In this document: positions 1-7,627 of the stretch, one piece after another
Numbering within the stretch: position 1 is the first letter of the stretch
How the letters are laid out: every line of letters starts with the position of its first letter
Assembly (NCBI RefSeq): GCF_015477765.1
Contig: NZ_JADLQQ010000003.1
Coordinates: 682,001 to 746,000 of the forward strand
DNA from: Nocardia transvalensis
Lineage (GTDB): Bacteria; Actinomycetota; Actinomycetes; Mycobacteriales; Mycobacteriaceae
Direction of reading: 5' to 3'
Length of the DNA: 64,000 nt
Made by a program: the position numbers and the translations under genes
The notes under the pieces: generated by a model
What the model was told of the DNA's origin: nothing
The model's input: the letters and a program-made list of their open reading frames with translations, nothing else
The model's database searches: none

Positions 1-815
1 TCGATCTGGTGCGGCAGCCCCTCGGGATCGATCTCGAGGCCCTGCAGCAGTTCGGCGTAGAACTGCGGTTCGATGGCGCCGACCGCCATGTACTTACCGT
101 CGGCGGTCTCGTAGGTGTCGTAGAAGGCCATGCCCGTGTCGAGCAGGTTGGTGCCGCGCTCGTCCGACCACAGGCCCATCCCCTTCATGCCCCAGATCAT
201 GTGCGACAGCGCCAGCGCGCCGTCGATCATGGCGGCGTCGATGACCTGCCCCTGCCCGGAGCTCTGCCGTTCGACCAGGGCTGCCAGGATGCCGAACACC
301 AGGAACATCGAGCCGCCGCCGAAGTCGCCGACCATATTCAGCGGCGGCACCGGACGCTCACCCTTGTGCCCGATGGCGTTGAGTACACCGGTGAGGGAGA
401 TGTAGTTGATGTCGTGCCCGGCCCGGTCGGCCAGCGGCCCGTACTGGCCCCAGCCGGTCATGCGCCCGTAGATCAGCCGGGGGTTGCGTTCGAGGGCCAC
501 GTCCGGCCCCAGTCCCATCCGCTCGGTGACGCCGGGGCGGAAGCCCTCGATGAGCACGTCGGCCTTGTCGATCAGACCCAGCACCTTCTCGACGGCGGCC
601 GGATCCTTCAGATTCGCCTCGACGATCGTGCGCCCCCGCCACTGCGGCCGCTCCATGTAGCCGGGCAGCAGGCCGGGCCGCTGCACCCGCACCACATCCG
701 CGCCCAGATCGGCGAGCAACAGCGCCGCATGCGGGCCGGGACCGATACCGGCCAGTTCGACAACCCGAATGCCCGCGAGCGGGCCCTGCCTGGTGGCGGT
801 GGATGAAGTGCTCAC
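1..815 (-). CDS. mcr: alpha-methylacyl-CoA racemase (CaiB/BaiF CoA-transferase fold), 3' end outside window
   Basis: Class III CoA-transferase-fold racemase, which interconverts (R)- and (S)-2-methylacyl-CoA thioesters so that branched acids can enter beta-oxidation. The GTG start gives [20 protein letters not shown] near residues 11-30, the family's N-terminal signature. Residues H134 (GHDINY), D164 (MVGDFGGG) and E249 (GAIEPQFY) each sit 8 residues after the catalytic H126/D156/E241 I recall for M. tuberculosis MCR, so the catalytic set appears intact. About 271 of the usual ~360 residues are present, and the C-terminus lies beyond base 1. Family assignment is firm. The exact 2-methyl substrate (pristanoyl-CoA or bile-acid-type) is inferred from the family. 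Confidence 0.93.
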   Translation of the reverse strand, partial: MSTSSTATRQGPLAGIRVVELAGIGPGPHAALLLADLGADVVRVQRPGLLPGYMERPQWRGRTIVEANLKDPAAVEKVLGLIDKADVLIEGFRPGVTERMGLGPDVALERNPRLIYGRMTGWGQYGPLADRAGHDINYISLTGVLNAIGHKGERPVPPLNMVGDFGGGSMFLVFGILAALVERQSSGQGQVIDAAMIDGALALSHMIWGMKGMGLWSDERGTNLLDTGMAFYDTYETADGKYMAVGAIEPQFYAELLQGLEIDPEGLPHQI

Positions 816-966
816 GCCCTACCTCGGTTCGCGCTAGGTGCCTTGTTGTCACCTCGACAATAAGCGCTGACGGGCTGTCCGCACCACCCACGGCCCGTCT
901 CCCCCGGATTCGTACTGACTATGCGGTATCCCTATCGTTGGTGCATTCGTCGAGACAGGAGGGCTG

Positions 967-1926
967 ATGTTCAGCAGGGCGCTGGGTGTGCTGCTGTCGA
1001 TGCTCGGTCTGGTGTTCGTCGCCGGGTGCGGCTCCCATTCCGACAGCGAGCGAATCGGGGTGCGGGCCATGGTGATCACCATGTTCGACCCCGAAGCCAA
1101 ACCGTGGCTCGAGCGGCGGCAGTGGACCCACGAGATCTCGGTGCCCGGTGTGCGAACGCCGGTGCGCTGCAACGATTCCGGGCTGTGCATGATGGTGACG
1201 GATATGGGCAAGACCAATGCCGCGCTGTCCACCTCGGCCGTGCTCGCCAGTCCGCGCCTGAACTTCGACGATGCCTATTTCATCACCGCCGGGATCGCGG
1301 GAACGCCGCCGGAGGCGGGCACCCTCGGGTTCGCGGCCTGGGCGCGCTGGGTGGTCGACGTCGATCTCGGCCATCACGTACTGCCGCAGGACGATTCGAC
1401 CGTGCCGAACGGCTACCTGTCGATGCCCAAGGCCGGCACCGAGGTCTACGAACTCGACGGACATCTCGTCGACGCGGTGTACCGCAATACGAAGGATGTG
1501 GCGCTGTCCGACAGCCCCGCCGCGGCCGAGCTCCGGGCCGCCTTCGGCCAGGCCGATCGCAAACCCGTTGTCACCCAGTGCGATACGGCCACCGGCGATA
1601 ATTTCTGGTCCGGCGCCCAATCCTCCGCGCAGACCGCGGCGATCGTCTCCGGCCAGACCGACGGCCGGGCCCGCTACTGCACCTCCCAGATGGAGGACAA
1701 CGCCACCGCGGCCGCCCTGGCCCGCGCCGGCAAACTCAACCGCTACGTCTGCCTCCGCACCGCCAGCAACTTCGACCGCCCCCGCCCCGGCGAATCCGTC
1801 ACCGAAACCCTGACGGCCATCGACTCCGGCGCAGCCTCCCCCGGCTTCCCCCTCGCCGTCGACAACGCCTACCGCGTAGCCTCCGCCGCCGCGGACTACC
1901 TGACCCAACACCCCGACCTGACCTAA
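967..1926 (+). CDS. purine nucleoside permease (NUP) family lipoprotein
   Basis: A 319-residue protein starting at ATG after a strong AGGAGGG. The N-terminus is a lipoprotein signal ending in VFVAGC (Cys21), so it is probably anchored outside the membrane. The mature part reads like the NUP family: RAMVITMFDPEAKPW, the CNDSGLCMMVTDMGKTNAA region and FITAGIAGTPPEAGT. NUP proteins are nucleoside-phosphorylase-like and are linked to purine nucleoside uptake in fungi; their role in actinobacteria is poorly known, so transport or nucleoside binding is only an inference. It stands alone and converges on the amidohydrolase gene. The two stop codons flank a large palindrome. Confidence 0.82.
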   Translation: MFSRALGVLLSMLGLVFVAGCGSHSDSERIGVRAMVITMFDPEAKPWLERRQWTHEISVPGVRTPVRCNDSGLCMMVTDMGKTNAALSTSAVLASPRLNFDDAYFITAGIAGTPPEAGTLGFAAWARWVVDVDLGHHVLPQDDSTVPNGYLSMPKAGTEVYELDGHLVDAVYRNTKDVALSDSPAAAELRAAFGQADRKPVVTQCDTATGDNFWSGAQSSAQTAAIVSGQTDGRARYCTSQMEDNATAAALARAGKLNRYVCLRTASNFDRPRPGESVTETLTAIDSGAASPGFPLAVDNAYRVASAAADYLTQHPDLT

Positions 1927-2010
1927 CCCAGCCGCACCCCTTATTCACAAACGCACCCCCTCCAGGCCCTGGAGAGGGTGCGTTTGGCAATAAAGGGTGC
2001 GGCTGGGTTA
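1924..2010. repeat. long palindromic repeat, copy 1 (bidirectional terminator candidate)
   Basis: Near-complete palindrome. The perfect 16-bp outer arms (1924-1939 and 1995-2010) include the stop codons of both convergent genes. Inside are TTATT/AATAA, CAAACGCACCC/GGGTGCGTTTG (1948-1958 and 1976-1986) and a CTCCAG/CTGGAG tip. The left 31 bases (1929-1959) are identical to 6866-6896 in copy 2. It can fold on either strand and should terminate transcription from both sides. Confidence 0.9.
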
Positions 2011-2871
2011 CTCGATCACCGGCAGGGGGAGGGTGTCGCCCGGGGGGAGGTCGGCGCGGTGTAGGCGGAGGGTGGGGGACTCGGTGGTGGGGATGGGCAG
2101 GGTGGGGAGCGGGTCCTCGTGGAGGGGGCGGATTTTGACCGGCAGGCGGTAGAAGGCGCGGGCGTTGTCCTCGAGGACCTTGTACATGTCGGTGCCCACC
2201 GCGTCGGCGATCAGCTCGATATCGGAGTCCTGGAACGGCCGTCCCGCCCGGGTGCCCGGCAGATCGGAGCCGAACATCAGCGCCTCCGGATTCACCGCGT
2301 GGATGCGCCGCAGCGCCGCGGCCACATCCATCGTCACCCGGCCGAATCCGGACGCCTTCACCTTCGCGCCCCTGTCGACGAGGTTCAGCAGGTACGGCAG
2401 GCATTCGTCGGACATGCCCATATGGTCGATCGACAGGGCCGGCAGCTTGGAGATCACCGGCTCCAGCGAACCGAGCATCGAACCGTCGATATACAGCTCC
2501 ACATGCCAGCCGACCAGATCGTAGGCCCGCACCGCCTGGATGGTCGACGACACTATGTCACCGGCGGCCCGCTTGAGGTTGAACCGCATCGCCCGCACCC
2601 CGGCCCGGTCCAGATCGATGATCTCCTCGTCACCGGCGTCGGGATCCAGATTGATGACCCCGACCCAGTTGCGGCCCAACTCGGCCAGCGCGGCCTTCAT
2701 GAACGCGGCGTCGGTGCCCTGGAACGACGCGCTGACCACGGCCCCACCGTCGACATCGAAGCGCGACATGCGCTTTCGATAATCGGCGATGGTGTAGGGC
2801 TGCGGGAGGTAGCCCTCGTTCTCGATCAGCGGGAACCGCGGATCGATGATGTGGACATGGGCATCGAACAC
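2008..2871 (-). CDS. amidohydrolase, TIM-barrel (Amidohydro_2 / TatD-like)
   Basis: A 287-residue metal-dependent hydrolase. Metal-ligand candidates are the HxH of DAHVHIID (H5, H7), H150 (SIDHMGMS) and D203 (FGSDLPGT), the order expected for Amidohydro_2 barrels. Substrates in this family include lactones and decarboxylated aromatic acids; nothing here identifies one. The last ~45 residues, after the usual AFYRL terminus, are Pro/Leu-rich and look like read-through sequence added next to the terminator palindrome. The stop codon lies inside that palindrome's arm. The gene is read convergently with the NUP gene and may be transcribed with fprA, which ends 35 bases upstream of its start. Confidence 0.8.
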   Translation of the reverse strand: MFDAHVHIIDPRFPLIENEGYLPQPYTIADYRKRMSRFDVDGGAVVSASFQGTDAAFMKAALAELGRNWVGVINLDPDAGDEEIIDLDRAGVRAMRFNLKRAAGDIVSSTIQAVRAYDLVGWHVELYIDGSMLGSLEPVISKLPALSIDHMGMSDECLPYLLNLVDRGAKVKASGFGRVTMDVAAALRRIHAVNPEALMFGSDLPGTRAGRPFQDSDIELIADAVGTDMYKVLEDNARAFYRLPVKIRPLHEDPLPTLPIPTTESPTLRLHRADLPPGDTLPLPVIE

Positions 2872-2906
2872 GTGATCAGAATGCCTCAGGATTGCGTTCC
2901 CGGCAC

Positions 2907-4295
2907 CTAGACCTTGTGCGGTTCGCTGGCGCGCAGCATGTCCTCACGCTCGACGACCTTGACCCGCTCGCGGCCCTGCGGTTCGCCCAGCGACCGCTCG
3001 TGCGCGTCGAGGCGGTACCAGCCGGCCCAGGTGGTGAACGGAATGCCCTTGTCCTCCAGCCAGGTGGTGACCGCCTCCGGATCCGGTTCGGCGGCCGGGG
3101 CGAAGGACGGGGCATCGTCGAGCAGGCAGGCGATGGTCTCGTTGGCGTCGCCCTTGGTGTGGCCGATCAGGCCCACCGGACCGCGCTTGATCCAGCCGGT
3201 GACGTAGGTGGCGGGCAGGTAGCGGGCCGCGCCGTCTGCGTCCTCGTCGACCAGTACGCGACCGGCCTCGTTCGGCACGGTCCCGGCCTGCTCGTCGAAG
3301 GGCAGCTGCGGAATGTTCTGCGACAGATAGCCGACGGCCCGGTAGATCGCCTGCACGTCCCAGTCGGTGAATTTGCCGGTCGGCTTGCAGTTGCCCGTGC
3401 CGTCGAGCTGGGTCCGCTCGGTGCGCAGCCCGATCACCTTGCCGCTCTCATCGCCCAGCACCTCGGCGGGCGACTCGAAGAAGTGCAGGAACAGCTTGTG
3501 CGGCCGGTCGCCCACGTCGCGAATCGCCCACTGCTCCAAGGTGTTGCAGACCATGTCGACCTGCTTCGAATGACGGCGTGCCGCTTCCGATCCCTCGTCG
3601 TAGTCGATGTCCTCGGGATCGACGATGACCTCGATATTCGGCGAGTGGTCCAGCTCGCGCAGCTCGAGCGGGGTGAACTTGGCCTGCGCCGGGCCGCGGC
3701 GGCCGAACACGTGCACCTCGAGCGCCTTGTTGTTCTTCAGGCCCTCGTAGACGTTCGGCGGAATCTCGGTGGGCAGCAGCTCATCACCGGTCTTGGCCAG
3801 CACCCGCGCCACGTCCAGCGCCACGTTGCCGACGCCGAGCACCGCGACCTTCTCCGCGTCCAGCGGCCAGGTGCGCGGCACGTCGGGATGTCCGTCGTAC
3901 CAGGACACGAAGTCGGCCGCGCCGTAGGAGCCGTCCAGCTCGATACCCGGGACGCGCAGCTCGCGGTCGGCGTTCGCGCCGGTCGAGAAGATCACCGCAT
4001 CGTAGAAGCGCCGCAGCTCCTCGAGCGTGATGTCGGTGCCGTAGTCGATATTGCCGAGCAGCCGCACCTGAGGCTTGTCGAGCACCTTGTGCAGCGCGGT
4101 GATGATGCCCTTGATGCGCGGATGATCGGGCGCGACACCGTATCGGATCAGGCCGAAGGGCGCGGGCATCCGCTCGTACAGGTCGATGCTCACCTCGGCA
4201 TCGGACTTCATCAAGGCGTCGGCGGCGTAGATTCCGGCCGGTCCGGCGCCCACGATCGCGATGCGCAGTGGGCGGGTCGCTGCATGTTCGGTCAT
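2907..4295 (-). CDS. fprA: NADPH-ferredoxin/adrenodoxin-type reductase FprA
   Basis: FAD flavoprotein passing electrons between NADPH and ferredoxins or other iron-sulfur carriers. From the chosen ATG it has 462 residues (M. tuberculosis FprA is about 456). An FAD GxGPAG motif lies near residues 16-21, followed by the family stretch YERMPAPFGLIRYGVAPDHP. A second dinucleotide motif, VLGVGNVALDVAR, is present, as is the late FAD-contact segment TGWIKRGPVGLIGHTKGDA. A GTG four codons upstream (4307) also opens the frame, but its purine-rich motif abuts the codon, so the ATG is preferred. A DtxR/IdeR-like box lies about 55 bases upstream, suggesting iron control. Confidence 0.95.
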   Translation of the reverse strand: MTEHAATRPLRIAIVGAGPAGIYAADALMKSDAEVSIDLYERMPAPFGLIRYGVAPDHPRIKGIITALHKVLDKPQVRLLGNIDYGTDITLEELRRFYDAVIFSTGANADRELRVPGIELDGSYGAADFVSWYDGHPDVPRTWPLDAEKVAVLGVGNVALDVARVLAKTGDELLPTEIPPNVYEGLKNNKALEVHVFGRRGPAQAKFTPLELRELDHSPNIEVIVDPEDIDYDEGSEAARRHSKQVDMVCNTLEQWAIRDVGDRPHKLFLHFFESPAEVLGDESGKVIGLRTERTQLDGTGNCKPTGKFTDWDVQAIYRAVGYLSQNIPQLPFDEQAGTVPNEAGRVLVDEDADGAARYLPATYVTGWIKRGPVGLIGHTKGDANETIACLLDDAPSFAPAAEPDPEAVTTWLEDKGIPFTTWAGWYRLDAHERSLGEPQGRERVKVVEREDMLRASEPHKV

Positions 4296-4350
4296 CTTTA
4301 CGCGCACCCTCTGGTCGAGAACTCTGTCGTCAATGTCTTAGCCGTCTTTC

Positions 4351-4369
4351 TTAGCTTAGGCTAAGTTGA
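4351..4369. promoter_or_regulatory. candidate IdeR/DtxR iron box upstream of fprA
   Basis: TTAGCTTAGGCTAAGTTGA matches the 19-base IdeR consensus as I recall it (TTAGGTTAGGCTAACCTAA) at 15 of 19 positions, including the central TTAGGCTAA core. It lies 56 bases upstream of the fprA ATG on the minus strand, where Fe-IdeR could repress. AT content here is unlike the surrounding DNA. Confidence 0.6.
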
Positions 4370-4567
4370 CGTGCGGACCGGGGCCTTGCCCGGCTGTCGG
4401 CATCCCTGTCGATGCTGCCTCGTTGCTGCGCCGGGATGCTGTTCCTACCGGCCGGGGCCGGAGTTCCAGTGATTCTATCGGTGACAGCTATGGCCGATAT
4501 TCCCGGTCTCCGGCGGGAAATACGAGTGTGATTCGAATTACCCCGGGCGACCAGCGATGATGAGTCC

Positions 4568-5002
4568 ATGACTGATGCCGACGAACCGACTCCGATCGAC
4601 CAGCGCGAGGCCACGCGATCGGCTGCCCCGTTCATCGCCGCCGCCGTGGTGGCGTTGCTGGTGATAATCGGCGTCGTGGTGCTCGCGCTGACGCGACCGG
4701 CTGAGAAGAATGTCACAGAGGCCGACCGGATAGCCGTCGCGGTTCGCAACTTCGCCACCGCCCAAGGTGATGACGACGCGGCCCGGCGTGCCACTACCGC
4801 ATGCGGCGGCTTCGAGGCCGCCAAGTCCCCGCTGGGCCCGGATGCCGTCGGCAAAAAGGTCGAGATCGCGAAGGTGGCCGATACCGAGGTCACCGGCGAC
4901 CACGCCAAGGCGACGGTTACCGCCGCGATCGGCGGCCGTGAGCAGACCGCGACCTGGAACCTTGTCAAGGCCGACGACCGCTGGTTGGTCTGCAATTCCT
5001 GA
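4568..5002 (+). CDS. membrane-anchored DUF4878-like hypothetical protein
   Basis: A 144-residue protein. It has a short cytoplasmic N-terminus, one transmembrane segment (about residues 20-43, rich in Ala/Val/Ile/Leu) and an extracytoplasmic domain of about 95 residues. That domain has the pattern of NTF2-like lumazine-binding/DUF4878 proteins: helix (ADRIAVAVRNFATA), two cysteines (C78 and C142, possible disulfide), and strands ending in TATWNLVKADDRWLVC. Similar single-pass proteins (Rv0361-like) are common in mycobacteria and nocardiae and have no known function. It is read away from fprA and ends about 20 bases before the promoter of the sulfur operon. Confidence 0.75.
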   Translation: MTDADEPTPIDQREATRSAAPFIAAAVVALLVIIGVVVLALTRPAEKNVTEADRIAVAVRNFATAQGDDDAARRATTACGGFEAAKSPLGPDAVGKKVEIAKVADTEVTGDHAKATVTAAIGGREQTATWNLVKADDRWLVCNS

Positions 5003-5020
5003 ACCACGCCCGCATCCTGT

Positions 5021-5050
5021 TTGACAAAAACAACTCTGACCAGGCACTCT
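5021..5050 (+). promoter_or_regulatory. candidate promoter of the SAM-riboswitch/metZ operon
   Basis: A perfect TTGACA at 5021-5026, in an AT-rich patch (ttgacaaaaacaactctgac), is followed 18 bases later by CACTCT as a weak -10. Transcription would start about 5057, just at the 5' base of the riboswitch P1 stem. Confidence 0.5.
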
Positions 5051-5058
5051 CACTCTCA

Positions 5059-5160
5059 GGTCATGAGTACCAGCGCCAAGCCCCGGCTCGCTGGTCGGCA
5101 ACCCTCCTCCGCGGTGGGGTGCTCCGGGTGACGACCTGGCCACGCGCCGAAACCGGCGCG
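5059..5160 (+). promoter_or_regulatory. SAM-IV-type riboswitch
   Basis: The leader has the layout of the actinobacterial SAM-IV aptamer as I remember it. It opens with ggtcatgag and continues with CCAGCGCCAAGCCCCGGCTC, CTGGTCGGCAACCCTCC, GCGGTGGGGTGCTCCGGGTG and the closing gacgacc, so that GGTC at 5059 pairs with GACC near 5136. A further stem, CGCGCCG-AAAC-CGGCGCG (about 5142-5159), follows and could belong to the aptamer or act as expression platform. The first codon of the Cys-Cys leader ORF lies 33 bases later. S-adenosylmethionine binding is expected to shut off the rhodanese-metZ operon. Confidence 0.88.
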
Positions 5161-5192
5161 GCAAGTGCGGATTCTCGAGGAGGTTCCCCCAG

Positions 5193-5228
5193 ATGAACGA
5201 CCAGACTTGTTGTGAGGTCCTGCCATGA
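5193..5228 (+). CDS. 11-codon leader ORF with a Cys-Cys pair, coupled to the rhodanese gene
   Basis: ATG at 5193 with an excellent GAGGAGG about 10 bases upstream encodes MNDQTCCEVLP. Its TGA stop overlaps the rhodanese ATG as ATGA, so ribosomes finishing the leader could reinitiate on the rhodanese. A Cys-Cys pair in a short upstream ORF before sulfur-assimilation genes is the arrangement described for cysteine-responsive attenuators in mycobacteria. Here it would let cysteinyl-tRNA supply modulate the operon below the SAM riboswitch. The peptide itself probably has no function beyond being translated. Confidence 0.7.
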   Translation: MNDQTCCEVLP

Positions 5229-5647
5229 GCTACGCGGGCGACATCACTCCGCAGCAGGCGTGGGACCTGTTGCGCGACAACCCGGATGCGGTGCTGATCG
5301 ACGTGCGCACCGAGGCCGAATGGCGGTTCGTCGGAGTGCCCGACACCAGCCCTCTCGGCAGGCCCGCCGCATTGATCGAGTGGGTCGACCTCACCGGATC
5401 GCCGAATCCCCGGTTCGTGGATCAGCTGAAGGAGGTCCTCGCCGACCGTGACCCGGACAGCGATGCGCCGGTGATCTTCCTGTGCCGGTCGGGTCAGCGC
5501 TCGATCGGTGCGGCGAAGGCGTCGACCGCGGCCGGGTACGCACCCTCGTTCAATGTGCTCGAGGGTTTCGAAGGGCCCCTCGACGCCGACGGGCATCGCG
5601 GCGGCGCCGGCTGGCGCGCCCGCGGGCTGCCGTGGAGGCAGTCGTGA
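5225..5647 (+). CDS. rhodanese-like sulfurtransferase
   Basis: A 140-residue single rhodanese domain. It shows the N-terminal LIDVRTEAEWRFVGVPD motif and the active-site loop FLCRSGQRS, with Cys87 as the persulfide-forming residue; the loop CRSGQRS is typical of rhodaneses acting on small sulfur donors. It starts inside the stop codon of the Cys-Cys leader ORF and ends in a GTGA overlap with metZ, so the three are translationally coupled. The M. tuberculosis pair Rv0390-Rv0391 has the same order. Context suggests it supplies or detoxifies sulfur (persulfide, sulfide) for the MetZ reaction, but the donor and acceptor are unknown. Confidence 0.9.
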   Translation: MSYAGDITPQQAWDLLRDNPDAVLIDVRTEAEWRFVGVPDTSPLGRPAALIEWVDLTGSPNPRFVDQLKEVLADRDPDSDAPVIFLCRSGQRSIGAAKASTAAGYAPSFNVLEGFEGPLDADGHRGGAGWRARGLPWRQS

Positions 5648-6864
5648 TCACCGGGGGCGCATTCGACAAGCCGCTGCCCCCGGGTGTCGGCCCGGCGACC
5701 CTGGGTGTGCGTGGCGGCCTGCGGCGTTCGGGCTTCGAGGAGACCGCCGAGGCGCTGTATCTGTCCTCGGGTTTCGTCTACGAGAGCGCCGAGGCGGCCG
5801 AGGCCGCGTTCACCGGCGATGTCGAACATTTCGTGTACTCGCGCTACGGCAATCCGACCGTCGCCATGTTCGAGGAACGGATGCGGCTGATCGAGGGCGC
5901 CGAGGCGTGTTTCGCCACCGCCAGCGGTATGGCGGCCGTATTCGTCTCGCTGGCAGCCCTTTTGGGAAACGGTGATCGGCTGGTGGCCGCGCGCAGCCTG
6001 TTCGGATCGTGTTTCGTGGTGTGCAACGAGATCCTGCCGCGCTGGGGCGTGGAGACCGTATTCGTCGACGGCGAGGATCTCGACCAGTGGGAAGCGGCGC
6101 TGTCGCAGCCGACCCAGGCGGTGTTCTTCGAGACCCCGTCCAATCCGATGCAGACGCTGGTGGATGTGCGGCGGGTGTCGGAACTGGCGCATGCCGCGGG
6201 CGCAAAGGTGGTGCTGGACAACGTCTTCGCCACCCCGCTGCTGCAGCGCAGTCTCGAGCTGGGCGCGGATGTGGTGGTGTATTCCGGGACCAAGCACATC
6301 GACGGCCAGGGCCGGGTGCTCGGCGGCGCGATTCTGGGCCCGCAGGACTACATCGACGGCCCGGTGAAAACGCTGATGCGCCACACCGGCCCGGCGCTGA
6401 GCCCGTTCAACGCCTGGACGCTGGTGAAGGGCCTGGAGACCATGCCGCTGCGCGTGCGTCAGTCGGTGGAATCCGCGCTGCGGATCGCCGAGTTCTTGGA
6501 GCAGCATCCGGCCGTCGCATGGGTGAAATACCCGTTCCTGCAGTCGCATCCGCAGCATGCGCTGGCGCGTGCGCAGATGAAGGGCGGCGGCACCGTCGTC
6601 ACCTTCGAGCTGGTCGCCGGGAACGAGAACGACGCCGCCAAGAAGCGCGCCTTCGAGGTCCTCAACCGCCTGCGCATCATCGACATCTCCAACAACCTCG
6701 GCGACGCCAAAACCCTGGTCACCCACCCCGCCACCACCACCCATCGCGCGATGGGCCCGGAAGGCCGTGCGGCAGTGGGCATCACCGACGGCGTGGTCCG
6801 CATCTCCGTCGGCCTCGAGGACGTCGAAGACCTCCTCGGCGACTTGGACCAGGCGCTCGGCTAA
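5644..6864 (+). CDS. metZ: O-succinylhomoserine sulfhydrylase MetZ
   Basis: PLP enzyme of the Cys/Met-metabolism (gamma) family, which makes homocysteine from O-succinylhomoserine and sulfide by direct sulfhydrylation. The GTG start overlaps the rhodanese stop (GTGA), giving 406 residues, normal for the family. Landmarks: YSRYGNPT (68-74), the cofactor-contact stretch ACFATASGMAA, LDNVFATP (191-198) and the Schiff-base lysine K217 in VVYSGTKHIDGQGR. The C-terminal SLG-like part reads GLEDVEDLLGDLDQAL. It lies downstream of the SAM-IV riboswitch, so methionine supply probably controls it. The gene is followed within two bases by copy 2 of the palindromic repeat. Confidence 0.95.
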   Translation: MITGGAFDKPLPPGVGPATLGVRGGLRRSGFEETAEALYLSSGFVYESAEAAEAAFTGDVEHFVYSRYGNPTVAMFEERMRLIEGAEACFATASGMAAVFVSLAALLGNGDRLVAARSLFGSCFVVCNEILPRWGVETVFVDGEDLDQWEAALSQPTQAVFFETPSNPMQTLVDVRRVSELAHAAGAKVVLDNVFATPLLQRSLELGADVVVYSGTKHIDGQGRVLGGAILGPQDYIDGPVKTLMRHTGPALSPFNAWTLVKGLETMPLRVRQSVESALRIAEFLEQHPAVAWVKYPFLQSHPQHALARAQMKGGGTVVTFELVAGNENDAAKKRAFEVLNRLRIIDISNNLGDAKTLVTHPATTTHRAMGPEGRAAVGITDGVVRISVGLEDVEDLLGDLDQALG

Positions 6865-6865
6865 C

Positions 6866-6942
6866 CAGCCGCACCCCTTATTCACAAACGCACCCCGCGC
6901 AGGCCCTGCACGGGGTGCGTTTGCATGCACGGGGTGCGGCTG
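6866..6942. repeat. long palindromic repeat, copy 2
   Basis: Outer arms CAGCCGCACCCC (6866-6877) and GGGGTGCGGCTG (6931-6942). Inner arms CAAACGCACCCCG (6885-6897) and CGGGGTGCGTTTG (6911-6923). Tip GCAGG/CCTGC. The first 31 bases equal those of copy 1. It directly follows the metZ stop and should terminate that operon. The next gene is co-oriented, so the repeat is not restricted to convergent pairs. Confidence 0.88.
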
Positions 6943-6953
6943 CCGGGCGCCTG

Positions 6954-6990
6954 TTGACAGAATGCTGTCAAGATGACAGGATATTGTCAT
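6954..6990. promoter_or_regulatory. two tandem 18-bp palindromic operators overlapping the DJ-1-like gene start
   Basis: TTGACAGAATGCTGTCAA (6954-6971) and ATGACAGGATATTGTCAT (6973-6990) are separated by one base. Both have the form TGACA-N6-TGTCA. The first also supplies a TTGACA -35-like hexamer. The second contains the first two bases of the ATG of the downstream gene. They are the likely sites of the MarR regulator encoded next but one. Confidence 0.75.
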
Positions 6991-7627
6991 GACTAAGGCA
7001 GTGCACATGGCGGTTTACGACACCTTCTCCGACTGGGAGCTCGGGTATGCGACGGCGCATATCAATCGGGGGATGTGGCAGCGGGAGCCGGGGACTTGGC
7101 AGGTTCTGACGGTTGGGGTGAGCAGTGCGCCGGTGACGTCGGCGGGTGGGATGCGGGTGGTGCCCGATGTGGTGCTCTCGGAGTTGTCGGTCGCCGACAG
7201 TGCGATGCTGTTGCTACCGGGTGCGGACACCTGGGAAACCGGTGCTCTGGCGGCGTTCGGCGAGAAGGCGCGGGAGTTTCTGGGGGCGGGGGTGCCGGTG
7301 GCGGCGATCTGCGGGGCCACGTTCGGGCTGGCGGCCGCGGGGCTGCTCGATGATCGCCCGCACACCAGCAATGACCCGGAATACCTTGCGATGAGCGGAT
7401 ATTCGGGTGCCGGGCACTTCGTGCACCGCCCGGCCGTGACCGACGGTGAACTGATCACGGCCACCGGCACGAAGCCGGTGGATTTCGCCCGGGAGGTGCT
7501 CGCCCGCCTGGACATCTACGAGCCGCACATCCTCGACGCCTGGTACGCGCTGTACGGGCACAACGATCCGCAGGGCTTCTACACCCTCGCCGAGTACGAG
7601 GCGCAGCGCGCCCCGCGGGAGGTCTGA
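6989..7627 (+). CDS. DJ-1/PfpI family protein (type-1 glutamine amidotransferase-like)
   Basis: A 212-residue DJ-1/PfpI fold protein. The nucleophile-elbow cysteine is C108 in VAAICGATFGLA, the conserved early acid is E17 in DTFSDWELGYA, and LLLPGADTW provides the other conserved loop. The family includes glyoxalases, chaperone-like deglycases and isonitrile hydratases; the substrate here is not evident. The first ATG lies inside an operator palindrome with no Shine-Dalgarno sequence, so the transcript may be leaderless or nearly so. A second ATG at 7007 is preceded by AAGG, but starting there would remove the first beta strand. The stop overlaps the marR start (TGATG), so the two genes form one operon. 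Confidence 0.88.
   Translation: MTKAVHMAVYDTFSDWELGYATAHINRGMWQREPGTWQVLTVGVSSAPVTSAGGMRVVPDVVLSELSVADSAMLLLPGADTWETGALAAFGEKAREFLGAGVPVAAICGATFGLAAAGLLDDRPHTSNDPEYLAMSGYSGAGHFVHRPAVTDGELITATGTKPVDFAREVLARLDIYEPHILDAWYALYGHNDPQGFYTLAEYEAQRAPREV

Noticed and set aside
2892..4364. A 490-codon frame antisense to fprA
   Set aside because: Composition is typical antisense noise (Gly/His/Arg/Gln-rich, no motifs), while the opposite strand encodes an unmistakable FprA.
5142..5159. Separate intrinsic terminator after the SAM aptamer
   Set aside because: CGCGCCG/CGGCGCG is a good stem but is not followed by T residues and may belong to the SAM-IV fold, so it is included in the riboswitch instead of being listed as a terminator.
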